Assembly (NCBI RefSeq): GCF_001297015.1
Contig: NZ_LIGE01000017.1
Coordinates: 1 to 64,000, forward strand
DNA from: Pseudomonas sp. RIT-PI-r
Lineage (GTDB): Bacteria; Pseudomonadota; Gammaproteobacteria; Pseudomonadales; Pseudomonadaceae
DNA: 64,000 nucleotides
Direction: 5' to 3'
Below, in pieces: positions 24,382 through 34,772 of this stretch. Within the stretch, counting starts at the first letter, position 1; each line of letters starts with the position of its first letter. Made by a program: the position numbers and the translations under genes. The notes below the pieces were generated by a model. It was not told the origin of the DNA. It ran no database searches and was given only the letters and a program-made list of their open reading frames with translations.

Positions 24382-25881
24382 ATGCCGCACACGAAAGATC
24401 AATTACCCGACGCGCTGTATGGTGCCGCACAGGTGCGCGAACTCGATTCACGGCTGATTGCCGCGGGCACGCCGGGCTTCGAATTGATGCAGCGCGCCGC
24501 TCACGCAACCTGGCGCGCACTGGTTCGGCAATGGCCTTCGGCGACCGAGCTGACGGTGCTGGCCGGGCATGGCAACAACGCCGGCGACGGTTATCTGGTC
24601 GCGGCGATGGCGCAGCGAGCGGGCTGGCAGGTGCGGGTGTTGGCCGTCGGCGATCCGCAACGTTTGCAGGGCGATGGCGCGCAGGCCCATGCCGAGGCGC
24701 TGGCTGAAAATGTTCTGGTGCAGGGCTGGCAGGCTCAAAGCGAACTGCGCGGCGTCCTTCTTGATGCCTTGCTCGGCACGGGGCTGAACGGTGAGGTGCG
24801 CGAGCCTTACCTTTCGGCGATCAACGCAATCAACGCCAGTGGTTTGCCGGTGACAGCCGTCGATATCCCTTCCGGGCTAAGCGCTGACACCGGGCAAGTG
24901 CTGGGCACCGCGGTGCAGGCCGATCTGACGGTGAGCTTTATCGGGCTGAAAGTCGGCCTGTTTACCGGGGACGCGGCGGATCACGTCGGCCAACTGCTGT
25001 TTAACGATTTGCAGGCCGGCGCCGACATCTATCGTGACATTCCCGTTATCGCCCGACGGCTGAACACGGCTAATCTTCCGGGGCTGGCGGCGCGTGCCCC
25101 GGCTTCGCACAAGGGCCGCTTCGGCCACGTGCTGCTGATCGGGGGCGATCACGGTTTTGGCGGGGCGATCCTGCTCAGCACCGAAACCGCTTTGCGCAGC
25201 GGCGCGGGCATGGTCTCTCTGGCGACCCGCCCTGAATATGTCCCGGCAGCGTTGACGCGAGTCCCGGAAGCCATGGCGCTCGGTACATCGTCGGCCAATC
25301 AATTGATGGGGTTGCTGGAAAAAGTCTCGGTGCTGGTTGTCGGCCCGGGGTTGGGGCAGGCCGCTTGGGGGCGAGCGCTGTTGTCCGCTGCCGCCAACGC
25401 GGCATTGCCGCAAGTGTGGGACGCCGATGCACTGAACCTGCTGGCGAGCGGTTTCGTTGGGTTGCCCAAGGATTGCGTGATCACGCCGCATCCGGGGGAA
25501 GCGGCCCGGTTGCTCGGAATCAGCACTGCCCAGGTTCAGGCGGATCGCCCGGCAGCGGCGCTGGCATTGAGCAAAAAATACTCGGCGGTTGTCGTGCTCA
25601 AAGGTGCCGGCAGCCTGATCGCCCACCCCGATGGCCGATTGGCTGTGTGTCATCAAGGTCATCCGGCCATGGCCACTGCCGGCCTCGGTGATGTGCTGGC
25701 CGGTTTGACCGGTGCGCTGTTGGCGCAAGGCATGGACAGTTTCGAAGCCGCTTGCCTGGCGGTCTGGCTGCACGCCAATGCGGGAATGCAGCAAGGGAAA
25801 TTGGGCCGTGGGCTGGCGGCCAGTGATCTGATTCCAGCCATTCGTCAGTTGTTGGAGGAGCAAGTACCGTGTCTGAAGTAA
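24382..25881 (+). CDS. nnr: Bifunctional NAD(P)H-hydrate epimerase/dehydratase
   Basis: A 499-residue repair enzyme for damaged NADH and NADPH hydrates. The start MPHTKDQLPDALYG is used; a much longer open frame running back over queG is rejected. The N-terminal YjeF_N epimerase domain (about residues 1-215) has GHGNNAGDGYLVAAMAQ. The C-terminal ADP-dependent dehydratase domain (about 225-495) has DADALNLL, TPHPGEAARLLG and AMATAGLGDVLAGLTGAL. It overlaps tsaE by 13 bases, so the two are coupled. The order queG / nnr-tsaE-amidase-mutL-miaA-hfq is conserved in gammaproteobacteria. Confidence 0.95.
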   Translation: MPHTKDQLPDALYGAAQVRELDSRLIAAGTPGFELMQRAAHATWRALVRQWPSATELTVLAGHGNNAGDGYLVAAMAQRAGWQVRVLAVGDPQRLQGDGAQAHAEALAENVLVQGWQAQSELRGVLLDALLGTGLNGEVREPYLSAINAINASGLPVTAVDIPSGLSADTGQVLGTAVQADLTVSFIGLKVGLFTGDAADHVGQLLFNDLQAGADIYRDIPVIARRLNTANLPGLAARAPASHKGRFGHVLLIGGDHGFGGAILLSTETALRSGAGMVSLATRPEYVPAALTRVPEAMALGTSSANQLMGLLEKVSVLVVGPGLGQAAWGRALLSAAANAALPQVWDADALNLLASGFVGLPKDCVITPHPGEAARLLGISTAQVQADRPAAALALSKKYSAVVVLKGAGSLIAHPDGRLAVCHQGHPAMATAGLGDVLAGLTGALLAQGMDSFEAACLAVWLHANAGMQQGKLGRGLAASDLIPAIRQLLEEQVPCLK

Positions 25882-26339
25882 CCCTGTACCTGGCCGATGA
25901 ACAGGCCATGAGCGACTTTGGTGCACGGATCGCCCGCGTGACCCAGGGCCATGGCCTGATTTTTCTTGAAGGCAACCTGGGGATGGGCAAAACCACGCTG
26001 TCGCGCGGGATCATTCGCGGGCTGGGCCATGTCGGCGCAGTAAAAAGTCCGACCTTCACCTTGGTCGAACCTTACGAGATCGGTGACCTCCGCGCCTTCC
26101 ACTTTGACCTGTATCGACTGGTCGATCCGGAAGAACTGGAGTTCCTCGGCATCCGCGACTACTTCGAAGACGATGCGATGTGCCTGATCGAGTGGCCCGA
26201 TAAAGGTGCAGGCTTTTTGCCAAAGCCTGACCTGACCATTACCATTAGCCCGCAAGACAGCGGGCGTTCGCTGAAAATTTTATCCCAGGGCTCGCGTGGC
26301 GAGGCCTGGTGTGCCGCTTTGGCGTTGGAATCCAATTAA
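25869..26339 (+). CDS. tsaE: tRNA threonylcarbamoyladenosine synthesis ATPase TsaE
   Basis: A 156-residue P-loop ATPase that works with TsaB, TsaC and TsaD to make t6A37 in ANN-reading tRNAs. It starts at GTG (MSEVTLYLADEQAM) inside the end of nnr. The Walker A motif GNLGMGKTT spans residues 35-43, followed by SPTFTLVEPYE and FDLYRL, and the family's C-terminal IEWPDKG. The stop codon is directly followed by the amidase start, with no gap. Confidence 0.96.
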   Translation: MSEVTLYLADEQAMSDFGARIARVTQGHGLIFLEGNLGMGKTTLSRGIIRGLGHVGAVKSPTFTLVEPYEIGDLRAFHFDLYRLVDPEELEFLGIRDYFEDDAMCLIEWPDKGAGFLPKPDLTITISPQDSGRSLKILSQGSRGEAWCAALALESN

Positions 26340-27770
26340 ATGATGGGGTTAGGTATGCGCTTTCGCGCGATGGTGGCTGCCGCTGGACTGATGTTGATGG
26401 CAGTAACCGTCAACGCTGTGGCCGATTCAAAGGTCAACAGCGTGCGCCTGTGGCGGGCGCCGGACAACACGCGACTGGTCTTCGACCTGAGCGGCCCGGT
26501 GCAGCACAGCGTGTTCACCCTGACCGCGCCGGACCGGCTGGTGATCGACATCAACGGCGCGACCCTCGGTGCGCCGCTGAATGTGCAGACCGCTAACACG
26601 CCGATAACCGCAATGCGTTCGGCCCAACGCACGCCGACCGATCTGCGGGTAGTCATTGACCTGAAGAAAGCCGTCACGCCGAAAAGCTTCTCGCTGGCGC
26701 CGAACGCGCAGTACGGCAACCGCTTGGTGGTCGATCTGTTCGACAACCCGGCCGACGCCGCGCCGCCGCCCGCGCCAAGCCCGAAAGTCGCGACCGTGCC
26801 AGCGGTGCCGGTAACGCCAACTGAGCCTTCGATCAAATTGCCGCCCGCTCCGGCGGGCAAACGCGACATTATTGTGGTGATCGACGCCGGCCACGGTGGC
26901 GAAGACCCCGGTGCGTCCGGCTCGCGCGGCCAGCGTGAAAAAGACGTGGTGCTGCAGATCGCCCGCGAACTGCAGCGTCAGGTCAACGGCATGAAAGGCT
27001 TCCGTGCTGAACTGACCCGTACCGGCGACTACTTCATCCCGTTGCGTGGCCGTACCGAAATCGCTCGCAAGAAGGGCGCCGACCTGTTCGTCTCGATCCA
27101 CGCCGATGCTGCGCCGTCTGCCGCCGCTTTCGGTGCCTCGGTGTTTGCCCTGTCTGATCGCGGTGCGACTTCGGAGACTGCCCGTTGGCTGGCCGACAGC
27201 GAAAACCGTTCCGACTTGATCGGTGGTGCCGGCAACGTCAGCCTCGACGACAAGGACCGCATGCTCGCGGGCGTTCTGCTCGACCTGTCGATGACCGCCT
27301 CGCTGACCTCCAGCCTCAACGTCGGCCAGAAAGTCCTGACCAACATCGGCCGCGTCACGCCGCTGCACAAACAACGCGTGGAGCAGGCCGGGTTCATGGT
27401 GCTGAAATCGCCGGACATCCCGTCGATCCTGGTCGAAACCGGCTTCATCTCCAACGCCAACGAGGCGAACAAGCTCTCGGCGTCGAGCCACCAGCAAGCG
27501 CTGGCGCGTTCGATCAGCAGCGGCGTGCGTCAGTTCTTCCAGCAAAACCCACCGCCGGGCACCTACATCGCCTGGCTGCGTGATTCCGGCAAAATCGCCC
27601 AAGGCCCGCGCGACCACCGTGTCGGCCCGGGTGAGACGCTGGCGATGATCGGCGTGCGCTATCAGGTGTCGCCGGCCACGTTGCGCAGCGCAAACAACCT
27701 GAAAAGCGATGAGCTGAAAGTCGGCCAGCATCTGACCATTCCTGGCACCGAACTGGCGTCCAAAGAATGA
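26340..27770 (+). CDS. amiB: N-acetylmuramoyl-L-alanine amidase (AmiB/AmiC type) with AMIN and LysM domains
   Basis: A periplasmic cell-wall hydrolase of 476 residues (shorter if the ATG at 26355, [11 protein letters not shown], is used; that start also leaves an intact signal peptide). The signal peptide ends around VNAVA. An AMIN domain (about residues 30-130) targets the septum, and a Pro-rich linker follows. The Amidase_3 domain carries the zinc ligands in [15 protein letters not shown], the Glu in [17 protein letters not shown], and the catalytic Glu in [13 protein letters not shown]-terminal LysM motif ([14 protein letters not shown]) binds peptidoglycan. It cleaves stem peptides during cell separation and probably needs an EnvC/NlpD activator. 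It overlaps mutL by four bases (ATGA). Confidence 0.94.
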   Translation: MMGLGMRFRAMVAAAGLMLMAVTVNAVADSKVNSVRLWRAPDNTRLVFDLSGPVQHSVFTLTAPDRLVIDINGATLGAPLNVQTANTPITAMRSAQRTPTDLRVVIDLKKAVTPKSFSLAPNAQYGNRLVVDLFDNPADAAPPPAPSPKVATVPAVPVTPTEPSIKLPPAPAGKRDIIVVIDAGHGGEDPGASGSRGQREKDVVLQIARELQRQVNGMKGFRAELTRTGDYFIPLRGRTEIARKKGADLFVSIHADAAPSAAAFGASVFALSDRGATSETARWLADSENRSDLIGGAGNVSLDDKDRMLAGVLLDLSMTASLTSSLNVGQKVLTNIGRVTPLHKQRVEQAGFMVLKSPDIPSILVETGFISNANEANKLSASSHQQALARSISSGVRQFFQQNPPPGTYIAWLRDSGKIAQGPRDHRVGPGETLAMIGVRYQVSPATLRSANNLKSDELKVGQHLTIPGTELASKE

Positions 27771-29680
27771 GCGAAGTGCTGAACGCTGCCGCGCGCATCG
27801 AACTGCTCAGCCCTCGGCTGGCGAACCAGATTGCCGCCGGTGAGGTGGTTGAACGCCCGGCCTCGGTGATCAAGGAGTTGCTGGAGAACAGCCTCGATTC
27901 CGGCGCTAAACGCATCGATGTCGATGTCGAGCAGGGCGGCGTCAAGCTGCTGCGCGTACGCGACGATGGCAGTGGTATTTCCGCTGATGACCTGCCGCTG
28001 GCGCTAGCGCGTCACGCCACCAGCAAGATCCGTAACCTGGAAGACCTCGAACAAGTGATGAGCCTGGGCTTTCGGGGTGAGGCGCTGGCATCGATCAGCT
28101 CCGTGGCACGTCTGACCCTGACCTCGCGCACCCGTGGTGCCGAGCAGGCCTGGCAGGTCGAAACCGAAGGCCGCGACATGGCGCCTCGGGTGCAACCGGC
28201 GGCGCACCCGGTCGGCACCTCGGTGGAAGTTCGCGACCTGTTCTTCAACACCCCGGCACGACGTAAATTCCTCAAGACGGAAAAAACCGAATTCGATCAC
28301 CTGCAAGAAGTGATCAAACGTCTGGCGCTGGCGCGTTTCGACGTGGCGTTCCACCTGCGTCACAACGGCAAGACCATCCTTAGCCTGCATGAGGCCCATG
28401 ATGATGCGGCGCGTGCCCGGCGTGTGGCGGCGATTTGCGGTTCGGGGTTTCTTGAGCAAGCCTTGCCGATCGAGATCGAACGCAATGGCCTGCATTTGTG
28501 GGGCTGGGTTGGATTGCCGACCTTCAACCGCAGTCAGGCGGATTTGCAGTATTTCTTTGTGAATGGCCGGGCGGTGCGCGACAAACTGGTTGCCCACGCG
28601 GTGCGTCAGGCCTATCGCGACGTGCTGTTCAATGGCCGGCACCCGACGTTTGCGCTGTTTTTCGAGGTCGATCCGGCGGCGGTCGACGTCAACGTGCACC
28701 CGACCAAGCACGAAGTGCGCTTCCGTGACGGGCGCATGGTGCATGACTTCCTTTACGGCACGCTGCACCGCGCATTGGGCGATGTGCGACCGGAAGATCA
28801 ACTGGCCGGTTCGGTGACCACCGCCATCGTCCGCCCGACCGGCCTCGATGCTGGTGAATTCGGCCCGCAAGGCGAAATGCGTCTGGCTGCCAATGCGCTG
28901 CTGGAGCAACCGCAAGCGCAACCGGCGTTCAACACCTCGTCCGGTGCCAGTGCCGGCGGCGCTTACCAGTACCAATACACACCGCGTCCGCAATCGGCAG
29001 TGCCGCCGGCCGCTGAAGCTCAAGCGGCGTACCGCGAGTTCTTCGCGCCGCTGCCTGAGGCCAATGCCAACGCATTGCCGGCCGGGCAGGAAGACATTCC
29101 ACCGCTCGGATATGCACTGGCGCAGCTCAAGGGCATCTACATTCTGTCCGAGAACGCCCAAGGCCTGGTGCTGGTGGACATGCACGCCGCCCACGAACGG
29201 ATCATGTACGAACGTCTGAAAATCGCCATGGCCAGCGAAGGTCTCAGTGGCCAGCCTTTGCTGGTTCCAGAGTCGCTGGCGGTCAGTCAGCGCGAGGCCG
29301 ATTGCGCCGAAGAACACGCAGCATGGTTTCAGCGCCTGGGCTTTGAATTGCAACGGCTGGGCCCGGAAACCCTGGCGATCCGCCAGATTCCGGCCTTGTT
29401 GAAGCAGGCCGAAGCCAATCGTCTGGTCGGCGACGTGCTGTCGGACCTGATGGAGTACGGCACCAGCGACCGGATTCAGGCGCACCTCAACGAATTGCTC
29501 GGCACCATGGCCTGCCACGGCGCGATCCGCGCCAACCGGCGCCTGGCCCTGCCGGAAATGAACGGCCTGCTGCGTGACATGGAAAACACCGAACGCAGTG
29601 GTCAATGCAACCATGGCCGACCGACCTGGACCCAACTGGGCCTGGACGATCTGGACAAACTGTTCCTGCGCGGTCGTTGA
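27767..29680 (+). CDS. mutL: DNA mismatch repair protein MutL
   Basis: A 637-residue GHKL ATPase linking MutS to strand removal. The N-terminal motifs are [34 protein letters not shown] and [10 protein letters not shown]. After a Gln/Ala/Pro-rich linker (about residues 350-430), the C-terminal dimerisation domain contains [12 protein letters not shown] from Asp471. This is the endonuclease metal-binding motif (D[Q/M]HAAxExxxxE) of MutH-less bacteria, so this MutL probably nicks DNA itself. The stop overlaps the miaA start by one base (TGATG). Confidence 0.96.
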   Translation: MSEVLNAAARIELLSPRLANQIAAGEVVERPASVIKELLENSLDSGAKRIDVDVEQGGVKLLRVRDDGSGISADDLPLALARHATSKIRNLEDLEQVMSLGFRGEALASISSVARLTLTSRTRGAEQAWQVETEGRDMAPRVQPAAHPVGTSVEVRDLFFNTPARRKFLKTEKTEFDHLQEVIKRLALARFDVAFHLRHNGKTILSLHEAHDDAARARRVAAICGSGFLEQALPIEIERNGLHLWGWVGLPTFNRSQADLQYFFVNGRAVRDKLVAHAVRQAYRDVLFNGRHPTFALFFEVDPAAVDVNVHPTKHEVRFRDGRMVHDFLYGTLHRALGDVRPEDQLAGSVTTAIVRPTGLDAGEFGPQGEMRLAANALLEQPQAQPAFNTSSGASAGGAYQYQYTPRPQSAVPPAAEAQAAYREFFAPLPEANANALPAGQEDIPPLGYALAQLKGIYILSENAQGLVLVDMHAAHERIMYERLKIAMASEGLSGQPLLVPESLAVSQREADCAEEHAAWFQRLGFELQRLGPETLAIRQIPALLKQAEANRLVGDVLSDLMEYGTSDRIQAHLNELLGTMACHGAIRANRRLALPEMNGLLRDMENTERSGQCNHGRPTWTQLGLDDLDKLFLRGR

Positions 29681-30651
29681 TGAGCCAGCTCCCTCCAGCG
29701 ATTTTCCTGATGGGCCCGACCGCTGCGGGCAAGACCGATCTGGCCATCGAGCTGACCAAGGTGCTGCCGTGCGAGCTGATCAGTGTCGATTCGGCGCTGG
29801 TCTATCGCGGCATGGACATCGGCACTGCCAAGCCCTCGAAAGAGTTGCTGGCCGAATATCCGCACCGTTTGATCGATATTCTCGATCCGGCGCAGGCCTA
29901 TTCAGCTGCGGATTTCCGTCGCGATGCCTTGCAAGCCATGGCCGAAATCACCGCGCGCGGAAAAATTCCGTTGCTGGTGGGCGGCACGATGCTCTACTAC
30001 AAGGCGTTGGTCGACGGTCTGGCGGACATGCCGGCAGCTGATCCCGCCGTGCGTGCGCAGATCGAAGAAGAGGCTGCACGCCTTGGCTGGCAAGCCCTGC
30101 ACGACCAATTGGCAGTCATCGACCCGGTGTCCGCTGCGCGGATTCACCCGAACGATCCGCAGCGCTTGAGTCGCGCGCTGGAAGTCTATCGCGTCAGCGG
30201 TCAGAGCATGACTGCCCTGCGCCAGCAACAATCTGCGCAAAGTACTGAAGCAGCCGCTTCGGGACTGCAACAATTGCCCTATACTGTCGCGAACTTGGCC
30301 ATTGCTCCGGCAAATCGTCAGGTACTGCACGAGCGCATTAAACAAAGATTCACAAATATGCTGGAACAGGGGTTCATCGACGAGGTCGTAGCCCTGCGTA
30401 AAAGAAGTGACCTGCATTCCGGGTTGCCGTCTATACGTGCGGTAGGCTACCGCCAAGTCTGGGATTATCTGGATGGCACGCTGTCGTTGGCTGAAATGCA
30501 GGAGCGCGGCATCATTGCCACGCGTCAATTGGCCAAACGCCAGTTCACCTGGCTGCGCAGCTGGGAAGATATACACTGGCTGGACAGTCTTGATTGCGAC
30601 AATCTGCCACGCGCCTTGAAATACCTTGGGACCATCTCCATATTGAGCTGA
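29680..30651 (+). CDS. miaA: tRNA dimethylallyltransferase
   Basis: A 323-residue enzyme that adds the dimethylallyl group to A37 of tRNAs reading UNN codons, the first step to ms2i6A. The start [18 protein letters not shown] overlaps the mutL stop; the in-frame start 75 bases upstream lies within mutL and is rejected. The P loop GPTAAGKT spans residues 12-19, followed by [19 protein letters not shown] and [13 protein letters not shown]. The C-terminal tRNA-binding part includes [14 protein letters not shown] and [12 protein letters not shown]. hfq follows, the classical order. Confidence 0.96.
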   Translation: MSQLPPAIFLMGPTAAGKTDLAIELTKVLPCELISVDSALVYRGMDIGTAKPSKELLAEYPHRLIDILDPAQAYSAADFRRDALQAMAEITARGKIPLLVGGTMLYYKALVDGLADMPAADPAVRAQIEEEAARLGWQALHDQLAVIDPVSAARIHPNDPQRLSRALEVYRVSGQSMTALRQQQSAQSTEAAASGLQQLPYTVANLAIAPANRQVLHERIKQRFTNMLEQGFIDEVVALRKRSDLHSGLPSIRAVGYRQVWDYLDGTLSLAEMQERGIIATRQLAKRQFTWLRSWEDIHWLDSLDCDNLPRALKYLGTISILS

Positions 30652-30746
30652 GTCCTTGCAATTGCCGTCTATCCTTGGGGGTGTGACGGCCAAAGCCATC
30701 TGAATTACCTATTTTTTATTATTGAATCCTTAAAGGAGTGCGGCAC

Positions 30747-31007
30747 ATGTCAAAAGGGCATTCGCTACAAGACCCTTACTTGAATACTTTACGTAAAGAG
30801 AAAGTTGGGGTTTCCATCTACCTGGTCAACGGTATCAAACTGCAAGGCACGATCGAGTCGTTCGACCAGTTCGTGATCCTGCTGAAAAACACCGTGAGCC
30901 AAATGGTTTACAAACACGCTATCTCGACAGTCGTGCCGGTTCGTCCAATTCGTCTGCCTAGCGCAACCGAATCCGAAGCAGGTGACGCTGAGCCAGGTAA
31001 CGCCTGA
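30747..31007 (+). CDS. hfq: RNA chaperone Hfq
   Basis: An 86-residue Sm-like hexameric RNA chaperone matching sRNAs to mRNAs; in pseudomonads it also acts with Crc in carbon catabolite control. The start [20 protein letters not shown] follows aaaggag; the GTG nine bases upstream is ignored. The Sm1 motif includes [20 protein letters not shown] (Gln8 and Gln41 of the proximal face present) and Sm2 is [11 protein letters not shown]. The tail is short, as in other pseudomonads. hflX follows after 12 bases. Confidence 0.97.
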   Translation: MSKGHSLQDPYLNTLRKEKVGVSIYLVNGIKLQGTIESFDQFVILLKNTVSQMVYKHAISTVVPVRPIRLPSATESEAGDAEPGNA

Positions 31008-31019
31008 TAGGAGTCTCCT

Positions 31020-32321
31020 TTGTTCTTTGAGCGCCACGGTGGTGGTGAACGAGTCATCCTCGTTCACTTGGATGGACAGGACCCTGAGGCGCGCGAAGAT
31101 CCGCAGGAGTTTCAGGAATTGGCTAATTCGGCGGGCGCCGAGACCGTTGCGTTTTTTAACGTGCCGCGTCATCGGCCAACCGCCAAATTCCTGATCGGCA
31201 GCGGCAAGGTCGAGGAACTGCGCGACCTGGTCAAGGCTGAAGAAGCCGATCTGGTGATTTTCAATCACATCCTCACGCCCAGTCAGGAACGTAACCTCGA
31301 ACGTGTTTTCGAGTGTCGCGTGATCGACCGTACCGGTCTGATTCTCGATATTTTCGCCCAGCGCGCCCGTACCCATGAAGGCAAGCTCCAGGTCGAACTG
31401 GCCCAGCTTGATCACATGAGCACGCGGCTGGTTCGCGGCTGGACTCACCTTGAGCGTCAAGGTGGCGGTATCGGCATGCGCGGTCCGGGTGAAACCCAGC
31501 TCGAAACCGACCGCCGTTTGCTGCGGGTTCGCCTGCGCCAGATCAAGGGCCGGCTCGAGAAGGTGCGCAGCCAGCGCGAGCAATCGCGTCGCGGCCGCTC
31601 CCGTGCGGACATCCCTACCGTTTCTCTGGTGGGATACACCAACGCCGGCAAGTCCACACTCTTCAATAATGTGACGAAATCCGATGTCTACGCGGCCGAC
31701 CAATTGTTCGCCACGCTGGACCCGACCCTGCGCCGTCTCGACATTGACGACCTGGGGCCGATCGTTCTGGCGGACACGGTGGGCTTCATTCGCCACTTGC
31801 CGCACAAGCTGGTCGAAGCATTTCGGTCTACCCTCGAAGAGTCGAGCAATTCCGATCTGCTGTTGCACGTGATCGATGCGGCCGAACCGGATCGCATGTT
31901 GCAGATCGAGCAGGTGATGGTGGTGCTGGGCGAGATTGGTGCCCAGGACTTGCCGATCCTCGAGGTCTATAACAAACTCGATTTGCTTGAAGGCGTTGAA
32001 CCGCAAATCCAGCGCGACGAAAACGGCAAGCCCCAGCGGGTCTGGCTTTCGGCGCGTGATGGCTGTGGTCTGGAATTGCTTGAACAAGCCATCGCCGAAT
32101 TACTCGGCAGTGATTTGTTTGTCGGTACCCTGCGCTTGCCGCAACGATTCGCGCGACTGCGTGCGCAGTTTTTCGAACTCGGTGCGGTGCAGAAAGAAGA
32201 GCATGACGAAGAAGGCATCAGTCTGCTGGCCGTTCGTTTGCCCCGTGTCGAGCTGAATCGACTGGTAAGCCGCGAAGGATTGCAGCCGATGGAATTCATC
32301 GAGCAACACACTTTGCAATAA
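31020..32321 (+). CDS. hflX: Ribosome-associated GTPase HflX
   Basis: A 433-residue GTPase that binds 50S subunits and splits stalled ribosomes after stress. It starts at TTG (MFFERHGGGERVILVHLD) after an ataggag site. The N-terminal HflX domain (about residues 15-200) includes PRHRPTAKFLIGSGK and a Gly-rich stretch GGGIGMRGPGETQLETDRR. The G domain has GYTNAGKSTLFN from residue 204, DTVGFIRHLPH and NKLD. It continues the miaA-hfq-hflX operon. Confidence 0.95.
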   Translation: MFFERHGGGERVILVHLDGQDPEAREDPQEFQELANSAGAETVAFFNVPRHRPTAKFLIGSGKVEELRDLVKAEEADLVIFNHILTPSQERNLERVFECRVIDRTGLILDIFAQRARTHEGKLQVELAQLDHMSTRLVRGWTHLERQGGGIGMRGPGETQLETDRRLLRVRLRQIKGRLEKVRSQREQSRRGRSRADIPTVSLVGYTNAGKSTLFNNVTKSDVYAADQLFATLDPTLRRLDIDDLGPIVLADTVGFIRHLPHKLVEAFRSTLEESSNSDLLLHVIDAAEPDRMLQIEQVMVVLGEIGAQDLPILEVYNKLDLLEGVEPQIQRDENGKPQRVWLSARDGCGLELLEQAIAELLGSDLFVGTLRLPQRFARLRAQFFELGAVQKEEHDEEGISLLAVRLPRVELNRLVSREGLQPMEFIEQHTLQ

Positions 32322-32417
32322 AAGCCTGAAGAAGCGGTTGTGCCGTGACGGCAGGCATTCTGTAGCATTGGTCGGCGCGCCGTGGGTGCGTCTTTGCTTT
32401 ATCAGATGGAGAGCGCT

Positions 32418-33590
32418 ATGGCTTGGAATGAGCCGGGTGGCAACTCGAATAATCAGGATCCTTGGGGTGGCAAGCGCCGCAATAACGGCGACCGCAAGGG
32501 GCCACCGGATCTCGACGAGGCCTTCCGAAAGCTGCAGGAAAGCCTGAACGGGTTGTTCGGTGGTGGTAAGAAACGTGGTGATGACGGCGGTGGTTCGGGC
32601 AAGAGCGGTGGCGGCTTCGGCGGTCTGCTCGGCATCGGCCTCGTCGTGCTGGCGGCTGTCTGGCTGTACAGCGCAGTTTACGTAGTGGACGAGCAGGAGC
32701 AAGCCGTGGTGCTGCGCTTCGGCAAGTACTACGAGACTGTCGGCCCGGGCCTGAACATCTACTTCCCGCCGATCGACAAGAAGTACATGGAAAACGTCAC
32801 GCGTGAGCGTGCGTACACCAAGCAGGGCCAGATGCTGACCGAAGACGAGAACATCGTCGAAGTCCCACTGACCGTGCAGTACAAGATCAGCAACCTGCAG
32901 GATTTCGTGCTGAACGTTGATCAGCCGGAAATCAGCCTGCAGCACGCGACCGACAGTGCCCTGCGCCACGTGGTGGGTTCCACTGCCATGGATCAGGTGC
33001 TGACTGAAGGTCGTGAACTGATGGCCAGCGAAATCAAGGAGCGGCTGCAACGCTTCCTCGATACCTATCGCACCGGTATCACCGTCACTCAGGTCAACGT
33101 ACAGAGCGCAGCGGCACCGCGTGAAGTGCAGGAAGCCTTCGATGACGTGATCCGCGCCCGTGAAGACGAGCAGCGTTCGCGCAACCAGGCGGAAACCTAC
33201 GCCAACGGCGTCGTGCCGGAAGCCCGTGGTCAGGCCCAGCGCATCCTCGAAGATGCCAACGGTTACCGCGACGAAACGGTCTCGCGTGCCAAGGGTGAGG
33301 CTGACCGCTTTACCAAGCTGGTCGCCGAGTATCGCAAGGCACCTGAAGTGACCCGCCAGCGTCTGTACCTGGACACCATGCAGGAAGTCTTCAGCAACAC
33401 CAGCAAGGTTCTCGTGACCGGCAACAAGAATGGCCAGAGCAACCTGTTGTACCTGCCGTTGGACAAGATGATCCAGAACAATCCGGGCAGCAGCGGGCCA
33501 GTGACCGGTTCGGCCGCCGCCAGCAACAACACGGATGTCACGCCGCACGTCACTGACCTGCCGCAGTCGCGCACAAGGGAGACCCGCTGA
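32418..33590 (+). CDS. hflK: FtsH protease modulator subunit HflK
   Basis: A 390-residue inner-membrane SPFH protein. With HflC it cages FtsH and regulates membrane protein degradation. The start is MAWNEPGGNSNNQDPWGGK after a gagag ribosome site. The N terminus is Gly/Asn-rich and cytoplasmic, the one membrane helix lies near residues 71-92 (LLGIGLVVLAAVWLYSAVY), and the periplasmic SPFH domain follows (EQEQAVVLRFGKY, GPGLNIYFPP). The long helical region (REVQEAFDDVIRAREDEQR) makes the coiled coil. The hflC start overlaps the stop by one base. Confidence 0.95.
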   Translation: MAWNEPGGNSNNQDPWGGKRRNNGDRKGPPDLDEAFRKLQESLNGLFGGGKKRGDDGGGSGKSGGGFGGLLGIGLVVLAAVWLYSAVYVVDEQEQAVVLRFGKYYETVGPGLNIYFPPIDKKYMENVTRERAYTKQGQMLTEDENIVEVPLTVQYKISNLQDFVLNVDQPEISLQHATDSALRHVVGSTAMDQVLTEGRELMASEIKERLQRFLDTYRTGITVTQVNVQSAAAPREVQEAFDDVIRAREDEQRSRNQAETYANGVVPEARGQAQRILEDANGYRDETVSRAKGEADRFTKLVAEYRKAPEVTRQRLYLDTMQEVFSNTSKVLVTGNKNGQSNLLYLPLDKMIQNNPGSSGPVTGSAAASNNTDVTPHVTDLPQSRTRETR

Positions 33591-34459
33591 TGAGCAATAA
33601 ATCGCTGATCGCCCTGATCGTTGGCGTCGTGGTGGTACTGGTTGGCTGGAACTGCTTCTACATCGTCGCTCAGACCGAGCGTGCGGTGCTGCTGCAATTC
33701 GGTCGCGTGGTTCAGGCTGATGTTCAGCCGGGTCTGCATGTGAAAGTGCCTTACGTTAACCAGGTGCGTAAATTCGACGCACGTCTGATGACGCTGGACG
33801 CACCGACACAACGCTTCCTGACCCTGGAAAAGAAAGCCGTGATGGTCGATGCCTACGCCAAGTGGCGCGTGAAAGATGCCGAGCGCTTCTACACCGCGAC
33901 TTCCGGTCTCAAGCAAATCGCCGACGAGCGTCTGTCCCGTCGTCTGGAATCCGGTCTGCGTGACCAGTTCGGTAAGCGCACTCTGCACGAAGTGGTGTCG
34001 GGTGAGCGTGACGCGTTGATGGCTGACATCACCGCATCGCTGAACAAAATGGCGGAAAAAGAGCTGGGTATCGAAGTGGTCGATGTCCGGGTCAAAACCA
34101 TCGATCTGCCGAAAGAAGTGAACCGCAGTGTGTTCGAGCGTATGAGCACCGAGCGTGAGCGTGAAGCTCGCGAGCACCGCGCCAAGGGTAACGAGCTGGC
34201 CGAAGGCATCCGTGCCGACGCCGATCGCCAACGCCGCGTGTTGCTGGCTGAAGCCTATCGTGAATCCGAAGAGGTTCGCGGTGACGGTGATGCCCAGGCC
34301 GCTGCGATCTACTCCAAGGCCTATGGTCAGGATCAGGAGTTCTACAGTTTCTACCGTAGCCTGCGTGCCTACCGTGAAAGCTTCGCGAACAAATCCGACG
34401 TATTGGTCCTCGACCCAAGCAGCGACTTTTTCCACTACCTGGAAAAGGCCAAGCCTTGA
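33590..34459 (+). CDS. hflC: FtsH protease modulator subunit HflC
   Basis: A 289-residue partner of HflK, with one N-terminal membrane helix (about residues 3-22, SLIALIVGVVVVLVGWNCF) and a periplasmic SPFH domain (TERAVLLQFGRVVQ, VQPGLHVKVPYV). The C-terminal coiled coil contains STEREREAREHRAKGNELA. It is translationally coupled to hflK (TGATG). A terminator lies about 90 bases downstream. The small DUF2065 gene that follows hflC in many gammaproteobacteria is not found. Confidence 0.95.
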   Translation: MSNKSLIALIVGVVVVLVGWNCFYIVAQTERAVLLQFGRVVQADVQPGLHVKVPYVNQVRKFDARLMTLDAPTQRFLTLEKKAVMVDAYAKWRVKDAERFYTATSGLKQIADERLSRRLESGLRDQFGKRTLHEVVSGERDALMADITASLNKMAEKELGIEVVDVRVKTIDLPKEVNRSVFERMSTEREREAREHRAKGNELAEGIRADADRQRRVLLAEAYRESEEVRGDGDAQAAAIYSKAYGQDQEFYSFYRSLRAYRESFANKSDVLVLDPSSDFFHYLEKAKP

Positions 34460-34481
34460 TACGCCGTTGACCTGAATCATT

Positions 34482-34567
34482 CCGCCCGGCGGCTAAAACC
34501 TCGGGCGGGGTGATCCTTTGGGAAAACGTGTGTATGATGCGGCAGCCGGGAAATTCCCGGCTTTTTT
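34482..34567 (+). terminator. Two hairpins after hflC; the second is a Rho-independent terminator
   Basis: The first hairpin pairs ccgcccg (34482-34488) with cgggcgg (34502-34508). The second, gccggg-aaatt-cccggc followed by tttttt (34545-34567), is a standard terminator. Transcription of the hfq-hflX-hflK-hflC operon probably ends here, before hisZ. The remaining stretch up to hisZ (34568-34772) holds no gene I can support. Confidence 0.8.
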
Positions 34568-34772
34568 GCGTCTGCACGTTTGATTGCTGTTTTTTGTTGC
34601 AGGCATCGGGTTGAATGGCCCGAGAGTATTTCGAGGAAAGTGATGGGCGAAGCCGGTAACAGGCCTTTCGCCGCGTCGTTCATGCGCGTGCGTTTTGAAC
34701 GGACCGATCATTTTCTGCTTCACTCAAGGCTCGCCCGCAGGCTGGCCGCCCGGATCAAAGGGGAATGGCGTA

